Source: Halorientalis persicus
Lineage (GTDB): Archaea > Halobacteriota > Halobacteria > Halobacteriales > Haloarculaceae
Direction of reading: 5' to 3'
DNA length: 64,000 nt
NCBI RefSeq assembly: GCF_900110215.1
Contig: NZ_FOCX01000007.1
Span: forward strand, 1 to 64,000
The position numbers and the translations under genes were made by a program. The notes beneath the pieces were generated by a model. It did not search any database, was not told the DNA's origin, and was given only the letters and a program-made list of their open reading frames with translations. Of this stretch, positions 15,761 through 23,274 are shown in pieces; positions within the stretch are counted from its first letter, which is position 1, and the number at the start of each line of letters is the position of its first letter.

Positions 15761-15779
15761 GTAAGAACTAAATTCTTAC
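15761..15779 (-). promoter_or_regulatory. Operator-like dyad of the AbrB/PIN pair
   Basis: GTAAGAA-CTAAA-TTCTTAC is a perfect 7+7 inverted repeat, 17 bases before the antitoxin ATG. Its AT-rich centre overlaps the probable core promoter. Confidence 0.6.
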
Positions 15780-15900
15780 CGAGCACTGCCGATCGCCGGA
15801 CAGACGACAAGTTATCTTCTGCTCTCATGATACAGCAGAACACCATGTCGACGAGGCCACCATTCAGCACCCTGCCCGACGATGGTCGGTTGCATTTGCT

Positions 15901-16551
15901 CTACGGACGACTGGGCATCGTCCGCCGATCGGCCGTCCGAATGAGGAGGTCAGCCCTATCCGGAACCAATTCACTAAGCTTCCGCTGCAGATACTGCTGT
16001 GCCTCGTCAGGCGTGAAGACGCCACGGTCGACCATGTCACCGACGATGTCTTTCAGCGCCCGGAACTCGCCCTGGGCAGCGCCGTCACCGACTGGCTTAC
16101 CGTCAACCCATCGCACCGTCCGGATTGCACCGTTTCCAACTGTGGGTGCATCGGTGACCGTCTCACAGTCGTACGTCAGCCCTAACCAGTGCGTCCTGTA
16201 GGCCATCACCTCGAAATCCTGGGCAACCACGAACAACGCCTCGTGGTGGAGAAAGTCCAGGTACTCGGTGACAATCTCGTCTTTCGTGAGTCCGATGGCC
16301 ATCGGGTCGTGGTTGACCTCGGAGGCCAGGAGGTTCGCCTCACGAACGTACTGTGAGATTGCCTGCTCGTCGGTGCTTGTTCTGAGCGTCCGGCAGAGCA
16401 ACTGATGGGTTTCTGCTGGACGGTCACCGCCGAAGGGTGTCTCGGGTGTGATATCGTGTTTCAGCCTGAGGTTGCAGGCCCCCCAGTGCGAATAGTGCAA
16501 GTTGTACGATCCATCCGGTCGGTCGTATGCGACGAGTGCACGATGTCCCAT
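15901..16551 (-). CDS. DUF6735-like haloarchaeal protein (island copy)
   Basis: A 216-residue protein starting MGHRALVAYDRPDGSYNLHY. This N-terminal strand pattern (RALVAYxRxDxxYxLHYxHWG) is shared with the chromosomal gene at 48761-49327, so the two are paralogues; I believe the family is DUF6735, function unknown. The C-terminal third is helical (RALKDIVGDMVDRGVFTPDEAQQYLQ). The ATG at 16551 is preferred because the longer frame to 16602 would run through leader E and the paralogue starts at the same place. Confidence 0.75.
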   Translation of the reverse strand: MGHRALVAYDRPDGSYNLHYSHWGACNLRLKHDITPETPFGGDRPAETHQLLCRTLRTSTDEQAISQYVREANLLASEVNHDPMAIGLTKDEIVTEYLDFLHHEALFVVAQDFEVMAYRTHWLGLTYDCETVTDAPTVGNGAIRTVRWVDGKPVGDGAAQGEFRALKDIVGDMVDRGVFTPDEAQQYLQRKLSELVPDRADLLIRTADRRTMPSRP

Positions 16552-16605
16552 CGAATCACGCGGGACGGGTGATCGCCCCGCACCCCTTCGGGGGCGATAC
16601 ACATA
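16552..16605 (-). promoter_or_regulatory. Three-arm hairpin leader E (before DUF6735-like gene)
   Basis: Arm 1 (16591-16598) pairs perfectly with the middle arm (16572-16579). The middle arm can instead pair with arm 3 (16560-16567, one G-U). The outer half of the stem reads ATCG/CGAT where leaders A-C have GTGG/CCAC, so both strands changed together. The sequence before the ATG is again TGATTCG. Confidence 0.7.
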
Positions 16606-16702
16606 GCAGGGGGACTCGAACGAAGAACAGAGAGACGAATCGCCAATTGGTAACCGAAACGAATAGTGTCTCTAAGAAACTATTTTGTATTGGAATCAAA
16701 TC

Positions 16703-17116
16703 ATGGCTCAGTCGAATCAGTGGTTCGAGATCTCAGCGTTTTTCCACCCGACTACGACTGCCAACCTCGGAGAAACGTATCCTTATACGTGGTCGCATCG
16801 GTGGTCTCAATTCGAGGCAGTCGCAGTCCGTACTGACGAGGCGTTTCAGCAAATGAAGAAGAGCGGCGTTCAACAGGTGGAGTCGTCGTTTGAGCAGGAG
16901 CCCTTCTTTCGAACTGACGCCTTAGTACTTGAGACGGAGGGATCTGCCGAGCAAATGTTGAACGGGATTGTGGGGCGGCTCGGATCACATCTACCGTCGA
17001 AATCAATTGTGACGACGACGACATTGCCCCGAGAACCTGAAGTCTCAATCCTGCAGGCAGGACAACAGTCTGACTTCATCGATCGATCTCAGATTCGAAA
17101 CCTCCTGACGCAGTAG
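16703..17116 (+). CDS. 137-residue protein of unknown function
   Basis: The protein (MAQSNQWFEISAFFHP...) has no motif I recognise. It looks like a compact alpha/beta fold with alternating strands (FEAVAVRTDEAF; FRTDALVLETEGSAEQM; SIVTTTTLPREPEVSIL). The ATG at 16703 lies about 20 bases after an AT-rich TATTTTGTA (16680-16688), consistent with a leaderless transcript. Neighbours do not suggest a function. Confidence 0.6.
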   Translation: MAQSNQWFEISAFFHPTTTANLGETYPYTWSHRWSQFEAVAVRTDEAFQQMKKSGVQQVESSFEQEPFFRTDALVLETEGSAEQMLNGIVGRLGSHLPSKSIVTTTTLPREPEVSILQAGQQSDFIDRSQIRNLLTQ

Positions 17117-17163
17117 GAAGGCAGCACAGATCCGTTGGACGGAATTGATCCGAGATGGACACG

Positions 17164-17194
17164 GTCGTGGCTGCCGGCCGCTCGCGGCCGGGAA
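17164..17194. repeat. Repeat R, short copy
   Basis: GGTCGTGGCTGC followed by the hairpin-forming CCGGCCGCTCGCGGCCGG, identical to the left end of the copy at 19679. It lies 3' of both flanking genes. Confidence 0.5.
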
Positions 17195-17239
17195 CGTTCG
17201 ACACAGTACCGACTCAGATAGACACGCAGTTCCGAATAT

Positions 17240-17908
17240 TCAATCCAGGCGGTCGAGTGAGCCGTAGAGTTCCGAATTCTGAATATGGGTGCAGAACTGC
17301 GCACACAGTCGACAGCAGTCAGTAGCATCGGTGAACGTCCGAAGACTCGTATCCCAGCGTGCGTTGACTGATCCGAGCATGGCACTCCGTACCGACGGTT
17401 CGGTCACCACCATCAATCGTTGTGACCGCTCAGGTGGGGTTGCATCCGCTGCTTGACCAGCCATTCCATCGGTTGAAAGTAAATCCTCGAGGACGCTCCC
17501 GATTTCGATACCAACGCCGAGATTGTCGCCAACCTGTGGGGCGATAAAAATCGTGACGTTGCTCGCCCGCGCGAAGGCGATACTCTGTGACGCGGCATCC
17601 ATCTCTTCCAGTGGAATGCCGACATCGATCGCGAGAAACGCATTGAAGCCTCGATCCCGAAGACAGTCGCGTGTTTCTTGAAGCAGACGCAAGACATCGT
17701 CTTCCGCGTACTCGCCGCTGGACTCGTTCCACGTCGCGAACGACGGCACATCCGTTTCGGCATCGGCCCCTCCGGGAAGCAACGCATCGACATCGAACGT
17801 CCGATACGGCCCCATCAGATACACGAGAAACTGTTCACGCCGAGCGGGTGAAAGCGCGTCCGAATCGCCAACAGCCTCCGGAATCCGTTCGATAATTCGA
17901 TCCCGCAT
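17240..17908 (-). CDS. 222-residue protein with deoxyribosyltransferase-like features
   Basis: The segment FLVYLMGPYRTFD near residue 30 resembles the YLAGP start of nucleoside 2-deoxyribosyltransferases. The later NVTIFIAPQVGDNLGVGIEI resembles their glycine/Glu active-site strand. Haloarchaeal homologues are annotated as a DUF (I think DUF7509). The C-terminal 40 residues are Cys-rich (TDATDCCRLCAQFC). TATA-like TTTTTATATAC lies about 25-35 bases upstream, suggesting a leaderless message. It is divergent from an ArsR-like regulator across a palindrome. A base- or nucleotide-hydrolysing role is inference. Confidence 0.6.
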   Translation of the reverse strand: MRDRIIERIPEAVGDSDALSPARREQFLVYLMGPYRTFDVDALLPGGADAETDVPSFATWNESSGEYAEDDVLRLLQETRDCLRDRGFNAFLAIDVGIPLEEMDAASQSIAFARASNVTIFIAPQVGDNLGVGIEIGSVLEDLLSTDGMAGQAADATPPERSQRLMVVTEPSVRSAMLGSVNARWDTSLRTFTDATDCCRLCAQFCTHIQNSELYGSLDRLD

Positions 17909-17954
17909 TCAGGCTTTCAGTCGAAAGTGGAGTATATAAAAATAGGTGTTCTCA

Positions 17955-17964
17955 AGAATATTCT
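17955..17964. promoter_or_regulatory. Palindrome in divergent promoter region
   Basis: AGAATATTCT is a perfect 10-base palindrome between the TATA-like element of the leftward gene and the start of the winged-helix gene, a plausible operator for the latter. Confidence 0.4.
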
Positions 17965-18016
17965 ACGAGAGAATAACTAAGTGCATAGCGCGCACAGTCT
18001 CACGTAGAGCAACCCG

Positions 18017-18409
18017 ATGGTCGAAACTGATCGCCGATCCACAGACGAGGTTCGCCAGCCCGAGCCGCCACTCCCCGAAGAGAGCGGGCTGACGCTTGAG
18101 GAGTATCTCGCGATGCAGCAGGCGATCGGACACCCAACCCGGTTTCGCATCCTCCGGACACTCGACATCAACGACGAGCTGAGCGCCGCTGAACTCAAAT
18201 CCGCGATCGATGTCGAACCCCACAATTTCCACTACCATCTCGATGAACTGGTCGATGTCGGACTCGTCGATAAGCGCCAGCGACAAACGGCCGACAGTCA
18301 CGGTTTCTACACGTACTACCGGCCGACCGCGATGGGACGTGGCATCCTCGAACACGGTGTCGAGGAGTTGATGCGCCGCGAACGCGAGTTCAACGACGCA
18401 TACTCCTGA
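18017..18409 (+). CDS. ArsR-like winged helix-turn-helix regulator
   Basis: A 130-residue protein. Residues about 40-90 (AIGHPTRFRILRTLDINDEL; AAELKSAIDVEPHNFHYHLD) are a typical ArsR/SmtB-type winged helix, with a wing ending in GFYTYYRPT. No metal-site cysteines are present. It is divergent from the deoxyribosyltransferase-like gene and probably regulates it through the palindrome at 17955-17964 (inference). Confidence 0.8.
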   Translation: MVETDRRSTDEVRQPEPPLPEESGLTLEEYLAMQQAIGHPTRFRILRTLDINDELSAAELKSAIDVEPHNFHYHLDELVDVGLVDKRQRQTADSHGFYTYYRPTAMGRGILEHGVEELMRREREFNDAYS

Positions 18410-18520
18410 TTAATTCGGCTGTCGTCAGGACGGCCTCTCTCCTACGGGCGACCATCTGGATAGCGCCGTAGAATACTACTGAAACAAAGAACTATACTTC
18501 TGTGCCCAGTAGATGAAGAT

Positions 18521-19114
18521 ATGACCGACTCACCCGACCCCGAATCATTTGCGGACATCAACGAGAAAGTGGGTGAAGAGTGGGAAGCCCAGACTACACC
18601 GTACGAACGGGTTAGAGAGGTGATTAACAGAGCATATAGTCCGATCTCGGCCGAGGCTGTTGCAGATGACGCTCGGACCTCACCCAAAACCGCTCGGAAG
18701 CATCTTGAAGCACTCGCTGACGAGGGATTCGTAACGACGTCGACGAGTGAAACCGGTGGGAAACGATATCAGCGGTCGTCGGAGTCGCTCGTGGTGGAAC
18801 AGGCTGCCGAAATCCTGGCTGAAATCTCAACCGACGAGCTCCGAGAACGGGTCGCTGACATGCGCGAGACAGTCCGGGAATATCAGAACGAATTCGGCGT
18901 CGAATCGCCCGAAGAACTGTCGGTCACACAAACGAACGAGGTACTCGCCGAGACAGGAACCGGGTCCGAGACGATCGACGAGGACACACTACAGGAGTGG
19001 CAGACCACGCGTCGTAATCTCGCGTTCGCAAATGCTGCGCTCTCGATCGCTAACGCACAGAAGTTCGTCACCGACGATACGCATACGTCCAGCGGGAGCA
19101 TCTCACCCTCGTGA
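18521..19114 (+). CDS. Helix-turn-helix protein, probable antitoxin of a TumE-like pair
   Basis: A 197-residue protein (I believe DUF7342). An N-terminal winged helix (PISAEAVADDARTSPKTARK, then HLEALADEGFVTTS) is followed by a helical region (ELRERVADMRETVREYQNEF) and a C-terminal helix-rich tail. The next gene starts three bases after its stop and encodes a TumE-like protein. Helix-turn-helix antitoxins precede TumE toxins, so this pairing gives the likely role. Upstream, GAACTATACTTC (18490-18501) may be the TATA region. Confidence 0.75.
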   Translation: MTDSPDPESFADINEKVGEEWEAQTTPYERVREVINRAYSPISAEAVADDARTSPKTARKHLEALADEGFVTTSTSETGGKRYQRSSESLVVEQAAEILAEISTDELRERVADMRETVREYQNEFGVESPEELSVTQTNEVLAETGTGSETIDEDTLQEWQTTRRNLAFANAALSIANAQKFVTDDTHTSSGSISPS

Positions 19115-19117
19115 CCA

Positions 19118-19597
19118 ATGGGTGGACCACAGTCATCCGAGTCCCATTCGCTACGGGGTGCGATCGACAGACCAGCGTTGATCGCAATTCGGGATTTCTA
19201 TAATGAGGAAGAACCACTTGCCTCTGCACAGCTTGATGACTTCCTGAATCCGTCTGTCCTCGAAGTCGAACTGGACGACGGACTGTTGGATGCAACAGCG
19301 GCTCGCATCGACGTACAGTGGACCACTCGAGACGACTACAAATACCACTATACAGATACGCGCGACGTGAACGTCCGGTGGGGTCGACATCCACACGACG
19401 GCGATTACATCCACGTGTCTGGGCTAGAGCACTTCCATCCGCCACCGAACGCCTCGTCCGATCCAACCGACGTCGAGGCGTCCTGTATCGAGCAGTTGCC
19501 CGAGATACTCGTCACTCGGGCAGTCCGGACACTCTGGCGAACAGCCTACCACTCCCAGTCGCTTTCGGCACTGAATGCCGGACAGAATCCACCCTAA
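19118..19597 (+). CDS. TumE-like toxin (DUF6516 type)
   Basis: A 159-residue protein whose core (DDYKYHYTDTRDVNVRWGRHPHD, then YIHVSGLEHFHPP) matches the TumE/DUF6516 pattern of HYxY, an RW strand with a His-rich turn, and a final His cluster. Members are toxin halves of TumE/TumA systems, thought to act as nucleases. It follows its helix-turn-helix partner directly. The N-terminal 20 residues (MGGPQSSESH...) are likely disordered. Confidence 0.7.
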   Translation: MGGPQSSESHSLRGAIDRPALIAIRDFYNEEEPLASAQLDDFLNPSVLEVELDDGLLDATAARIDVQWTTRDDYKYHYTDTRDVNVRWGRHPHDGDYIHVSGLEHFHPPPNASSDPTDVEASCIEQLPEILVTRAVRTLWRTAYHSQSLSALNAGQNPP

Positions 19598-19678
19598 AAA
19601 CCCCCCAGAAGAGCACAATAGTACGGTGTCCTCATTTCGGAAACCGTCCTATGCCATAAACCTTCACGGAGACTGTCG

Positions 19679-19761
19679 GTCGTGGCTGCCGGCCGCTCGC
19701 GGCCGGGAGCGGAGGGTGGGGCGGTGGGGTTGGCGTGGACGGGTCGTCCAAAAAGAAGGGA
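19679..19761. repeat. Repeat R, middle-length copy
   Basis: Starts GGTCGTGGCTGCCGGCCGCT and ends GCGGAGGGTGGGGCGGTGGG plus GTCCAAAAAGAAGGG. It lies immediately after the stop of the OB-fold gene, as the long copy lies immediately after SWIM copy 2. Confidence 0.5.
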
Positions 19762-19773
19762 ATGTCTCGCTGC

Positions 19774-20607
19774 CTACTCTCGGATTGTCACGAGCGTCGA
19801 CCCGGTGACCGCGACCGAGCAGCGATCCTGGTACCAGCTCTTCTTCGCGCCACGGAGGACAACCTGATCGCCTTCTGCCACGGGACGCTTTTGACTTTTC
19901 ACCCAGATCGTGAACTTGATCCGCGCTGTCTCGTCTGCGATCAGCCCGGTTTGTGCGATGGCCGGGTGCCGGGGCGTCCACAACTGAGCGACTTCACCTT
20001 CCAGGCTGACTGTCGCCCGATCGACCTCGGGAACGGCCGCAATCGGCACGACTGTCCCCGGCTCGCGCTGACAGCCCTCGACCACGTCCAGCACCGCCCG
20101 TGAGATGTCTGCACCGTCGACGACCCGCGCGGCCAACCGCCGCGCGATGGCTGCTCGCGACCACCCGTCGACCTCCTCGACCAGTCGGGCTGCCTGCTCG
20201 TTGATCGTCGCCAGCTTCGCCTGCGAACACGACTCCCGAGGATCGCTCGGTCCCTGTGACGGAGCCACGCTCACCGCACGCTCCTCGAACTCCTGCCGTC
20301 GCTTGTGACTGCCTGACCTGGCCACCTCGCGAGTCCGTCGTTCCCGACCCGACTGTTGCCGATCGTCCAGCCGCTGGCGCGTCCGTCTGATTTCCACCTC
20401 GCGTGCCGCGAACCGTTCCTCGTCTTCGAGCGTCAGGCTCCCAGTCTGAGTGTCCGGGTGGTTGGTGTCCACCTTCGCCTGTGTCTCCAGTTCGACCGTC
20501 GCCCGTAGCTCAGGATCGTCCTCAACTGTGTACGCCGCATCGTCCGCGTACTTCGCGTTCTGTGCATCGACCGTATCTTTATCTACGACTGTCTTTCTAG
20601 AAGTCAT
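19774..20607 (-). CDS. OB-fold DNA-binding protein, RPA-like
   Basis: A 277-residue protein. The N-terminal half is charged and helical (EERFAAREVEIRRTRQRLDD). The C-terminal 90 residues form an OB-fold of the RPA type (VSLEGEVAQLW; ARIKFTIWVKSQ; VAEGDQVVLRGAKKSWY). A central helical stretch (QAARLVEEVDGWSRAAIARR) may mediate oligomerisation. It is expected to bind single-stranded DNA. I start at the ATG at 20607 (MTSRKTVVDKDT) because the longer frame is arginine- and alanine-rich noise from the GC-rich region. Such proteins recur on haloarchaeal plasmids. Confidence 0.75.
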   Translation of the reverse strand: MTSRKTVVDKDTVDAQNAKYADDAAYTVEDDPELRATVELETQAKVDTNHPDTQTGSLTLEDEERFAAREVEIRRTRQRLDDRQQSGRERRTREVARSGSHKRRQEFEERAVSVAPSQGPSDPRESCSQAKLATINEQAARLVEEVDGWSRAAIARRLAARVVDGADISRAVLDVVEGCQREPGTVVPIAAVPEVDRATVSLEGEVAQLWTPRHPAIAQTGLIADETARIKFTIWVKSQKRPVAEGDQVVLRGAKKSWYQDRCSVAVTGSTLVTIRE

Positions 20608-21689
20608 TGGAGTTACTCTCCGAAGGCGCGCACGCGCCACTGCCGCGATGCTGTGACATCGCGGCTTTCTGCACGGAACTGCCCGACCAGTCACGACTGC
20701 GCGCGTCGCTCGCGCCTTCGCGAGCGCCCCACTGGGCGCGAGCGACGCGCGCTTTCGGCCGGCCAAGCAACCAGCACCGCGCGGCGTCCTGCCGAGCGGT
20801 GCATGGCCGACCATCGGGAGGCCATCGTGAGCGGGGAGCACCGCGACCCGCGAGCAGCGAGGCAGGGCTCGGAAGACGAACGGAGTGAGTCTTCCGGCGA
20901 CCCGCCCGGAGCGAGCGGCCAGCTTTAAGCCGTTTCTCGCGTCCGGCCCGGACGGCGGGTCCGTGTCCAGCGCGACTGTCGCCGAGACCGCGCGCCGCCC
21001 TGTGGCGCGCGACAGCGCAGGCGGCATCAAGCGCTGGAACGCGAAAGCCCGCGAGGGGCGCAACCGAAAACGCGCTTAAAGCTGGCGTCGAGGGCACATT
21101 CATTTTAGCCCGGAACGCGGTCGAGTGACAGAGGAACGAGACCGCGACAGCCCGGAATGGTCGGTCGCGAGCGTAGCGAGGGCGGCACGCGGCGCGCGGT
21201 GCGGGCCGGTACGACACACCGAACCAGGAGTGATGCCGACCGACCGGCCAATCCACGCCGGGTGGAACCGACCGGGGCCGCGGGCTGGGGGCGTCCCGTG
21301 CGCGACTGCAAGGAGCGAACGGGATCGTGACAGACGAGCCCCGCGAGTCTGTCGGCGACCCCGGCGACGCAAGCACCCACGGCGCGCAGCGAGCCGCGGG
21401 ACCCCAGCCCGCGGGGGCGGTCCATATCGACTACCCCCACCGAGACTACACAACCGATCCGAACCCATGTGACCAGTCATCCAGCCAAGAACCACCAGAC
21501 GGGACGGCTGTGGTGATGGGCACGAACGGCTCTGTGGACACCCCGACTCCACAGCTGGCGGGCAGTATCAAGAGGACGCATAGTCAGCAACCCAGTGTAC
21601 CGTGGCTCGGTACGCCATCGCCGGTCTGTCGGCTGACGGAGTTTGTGTTTCGAGCCAGTCTCTGGGCACCGCGTAGGAGTTATACTACA
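20608..21689. other. 1.1-kb gene-free, GC-rich stretch with long inverted repeats
   Basis: No convincing coding frame is seen. It holds strong inverted repeats: CCGCGATG/CATCGCGG (20643-20664) and an 18-bp perfect stem, 20699-20716 against 20735-20752 with an 18-base loop. It also has low-complexity phrases (CGAGCAGCGAG, GAGCGTAGCGAGG) shared with 6840-6960. Confidence 0.5.
20699..20752. repeat. 18-bp perfect inverted repeat
   Basis: GC followed by GCGCGTCGCTCGCGCC pairs perfectly with GGCGCGAGCGACGCGC followed by GC, across an 18-base loop. It is the strongest potential cruciform in the gene-free stretch. Confidence 0.7.
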
Positions 21690-21705
21690 GTATTACATAT
21701 AATAC
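21690..21705 (+). promoter_or_regulatory. Dyad and core promoter of the second vapBC
   Basis: GTATTA-CATA-TAATAC is a perfect 6+6 dyad ending three bases before the vapB ATG, in AT-rich sequence that may also hold the TATA box. Confidence 0.5.
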
Positions 21706-21708
21706 ACC

Positions 21709-21966
21709 ATGGCAAGTGTCAGTTTCCGGGTCCCCGACGAGGTGAAAGCACGGATGGAAGAACACGACGAAATAAACTGGAGTGCAGTGCTCCGTGACCA
21801 CATCGAGGAGGAACTACACAGTCTGGAATCGCGGAATATCGCCCACGCAGTTGCGACCAGCGAGCGACTGAGCAGTGCCATCGACGCCGACGAGGTGGCG
21901 ACGACGAACACGGCAGAAACCATCCGGGAGTTCCGCGATACCCGATACGGAGCGGAACAGTCCTGA
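21709..21966 (+). CDS. vapB: VapB-type antitoxin
   Basis: An 85-residue protein whose N-terminal MASVSFRVPDEVKARMEEHD is a ribbon-helix-helix DNA-binding domain, followed by helices (INWSAVLRDHIEEEL) and a flexible tail for toxin binding. Its stop overlaps the toxin start (TGATG), so the two are translationally coupled. A perfect dyad sits in the promoter. Confidence 0.88.
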   Translation: MASVSFRVPDEVKARMEEHDEINWSAVLRDHIEEELHSLESRNIAHAVATSERLSSAIDADEVATTNTAETIREFRDTRYGAEQS

Positions 21967-22385
21967 TGGCCGACATCGTCGTCGACACCAGCACTGTCGT
22001 GAAGTGGTACATTCCCGAACAGCATCACGAACAGGCCCGGGCACTCCGCGACGATTTCCTCAACGGCAAACACAACCTGTGCGCACCGGCGCTAATGCCC
22101 TTCGAGGCGGTCAATGCACTCACGTACAGCGGCCACTACGATGGTGAGCGCCTTCGCGAGGCCGCACACTCGCTGGACAACTACGGTATCGAACTCGTCG
22201 CATTCGGGTCGGTCGGCCCCATCGCGGAGATTACGAATACCGTTGACATCACGGCCTACGACGCTGCCTACGTCGCACTCGCCGTCGAACGGGATGCGAC
22301 AGCCTACACCGCCGATGGAAATCTCTTGCAGGATCTAGACGGAAGTGAGTATCAAGACACCGTCGCCCACATTCAGACCTACTGA
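21966..22385 (+). CDS. vapC: VapC-type PIN-domain toxin
   Basis: A 139-residue PIN protein: VVDTSTVVKWYIPE gives the first Asp, ALMPFEAVNAL the Glu, and ITAYDAAYVALA plus TADGNLL the last Asp residues. All expected catalytic positions are present, so the RNase toxin should be active. It is a complete pair with the overlapping vapB. Confidence 0.9.
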   Translation: MADIVVDTSTVVKWYIPEQHHEQARALRDDFLNGKHNLCAPALMPFEAVNALTYSGHYDGERLREAAHSLDNYGIELVAFGSVGPIAEITNTVDITAYDAAYVALAVERDATAYTADGNLLQDLDGSEYQDTVAHIQTY

Positions 22386-23274
22386 ATGATCGGCTCTCAC
22401 CCACGTCAACGCGACAACCGTCGACATCTCTCTCGTTAGTGGAATCATCGGTATCTGGCAGTATTTATAACTCCGTGACACAACAGTCGCCGGACGAACC
22501 GTCACCACAACCGGTTCAGGACCGCAAGAAAGGGAAATTAGAGTGGTGAAACAACAGTGGTGATGTCCAACAGTGATCCAGTCCGGAGCCAGCTCTGTGA
22601 CAAAGGTGCCCCATACAGCCCCGCGAGCGATGCTCCGGCCAGATGAGCAACGTGGCGCTGCTTGTGCAGTCGGAGCCAGAGTGACAGCATCAACAGCGAA
22701 ACCGCAAACCGCAAGACGGCATGGTTGTGTGGTCAGATCCACCGTCATGACTGCAGTCGTCAGTGAGGCGTTCGTTTCGGCCTCCTCAGCATCCAGTCAG
22801 CATTTTGAGTGTTTCTACGGTATGTTTTCGACCAATTCAGGTCTGTGGAGGTTCCAGTCTGGCGTGGTACTGCACTGTCACCAGAATTGTAAGATTCGAA
22901 CTGCTTAGTGTTATCTTGCGGTCGAAAACGGGCTTTGTGGAAATCCGGAGACCAGCTGTACGCTTCGAAACGGGCCAGAGACAGCCTCTAAAGCCGCCAT
23001 TCGCTGTGTGGACGGACTGACGACGCCTCGGTGGCAAACCATGGCGTCCACAGAGCCGTCTGCGCCGGTTATATCGAGACGATTCTGCACCAGCCGGGTG
23101 GGTGAATCCGTGTCGATCCATTTTGGCCTATGTGTTCGTACCGTTAGCGAACCTAGTGGCTGAAGCTCGCGTGTGGGCCCACCTCCCGACAGCACTGCAC
23201 TCTTGCGGGGGTTCTCGGAGATGACCTCTGTCAGTTAATCAGCCGCGGCCGAGTCCGGCGCGTCGGTTGGTCCG
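22386..23274. other. 0.9-kb gene-poor stretch, probable island edge
   Basis: No intact gene is supported. The base composition looks less GC-rich than the flanks, a TATTTATAA motif occurs near 22465, and only short degenerate frames are present, including a rhomboid-like remnant (22538-22732). It separates accessory genes on the left from chromosomal genes on the right. Confidence 0.5.
22538..22732 (-). pseudogene. Possible rhomboid-protease C-terminal remnant
   Basis: The frame gives a hydrophobic helix (LRFAVSLLMLSLWLRL), then HVAHLAGASLAGLYG, which fits the HxxHxxGxxxG pattern of the last rhomboid helix, and ends in a stop. The upstream part is missing or shifted. Only weakly supported. 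Confidence 0.3.

Noticed and set aside
15745-15870. Longer start for the AbrB-type antitoxin
   Set aside because: It would place coding sequence over a perfect operator-like dyad and adds residues unlike the family.
20608-21063. Longer start for the OB-fold protein
   Set aside because: The added region is Arg/Ala-rich translation of inverted repeats, not protein-like.
21327-21797. 156-codon frame before vapB
   Set aside because: Low-complexity composition, and it overlaps both the vapB promoter dyad and the vapB coding start.
22335-22748. 137-codon leftward frame
   Set aside because: No protein-like pattern; another frame over the same bases gives the rhomboid-like remnant instead.
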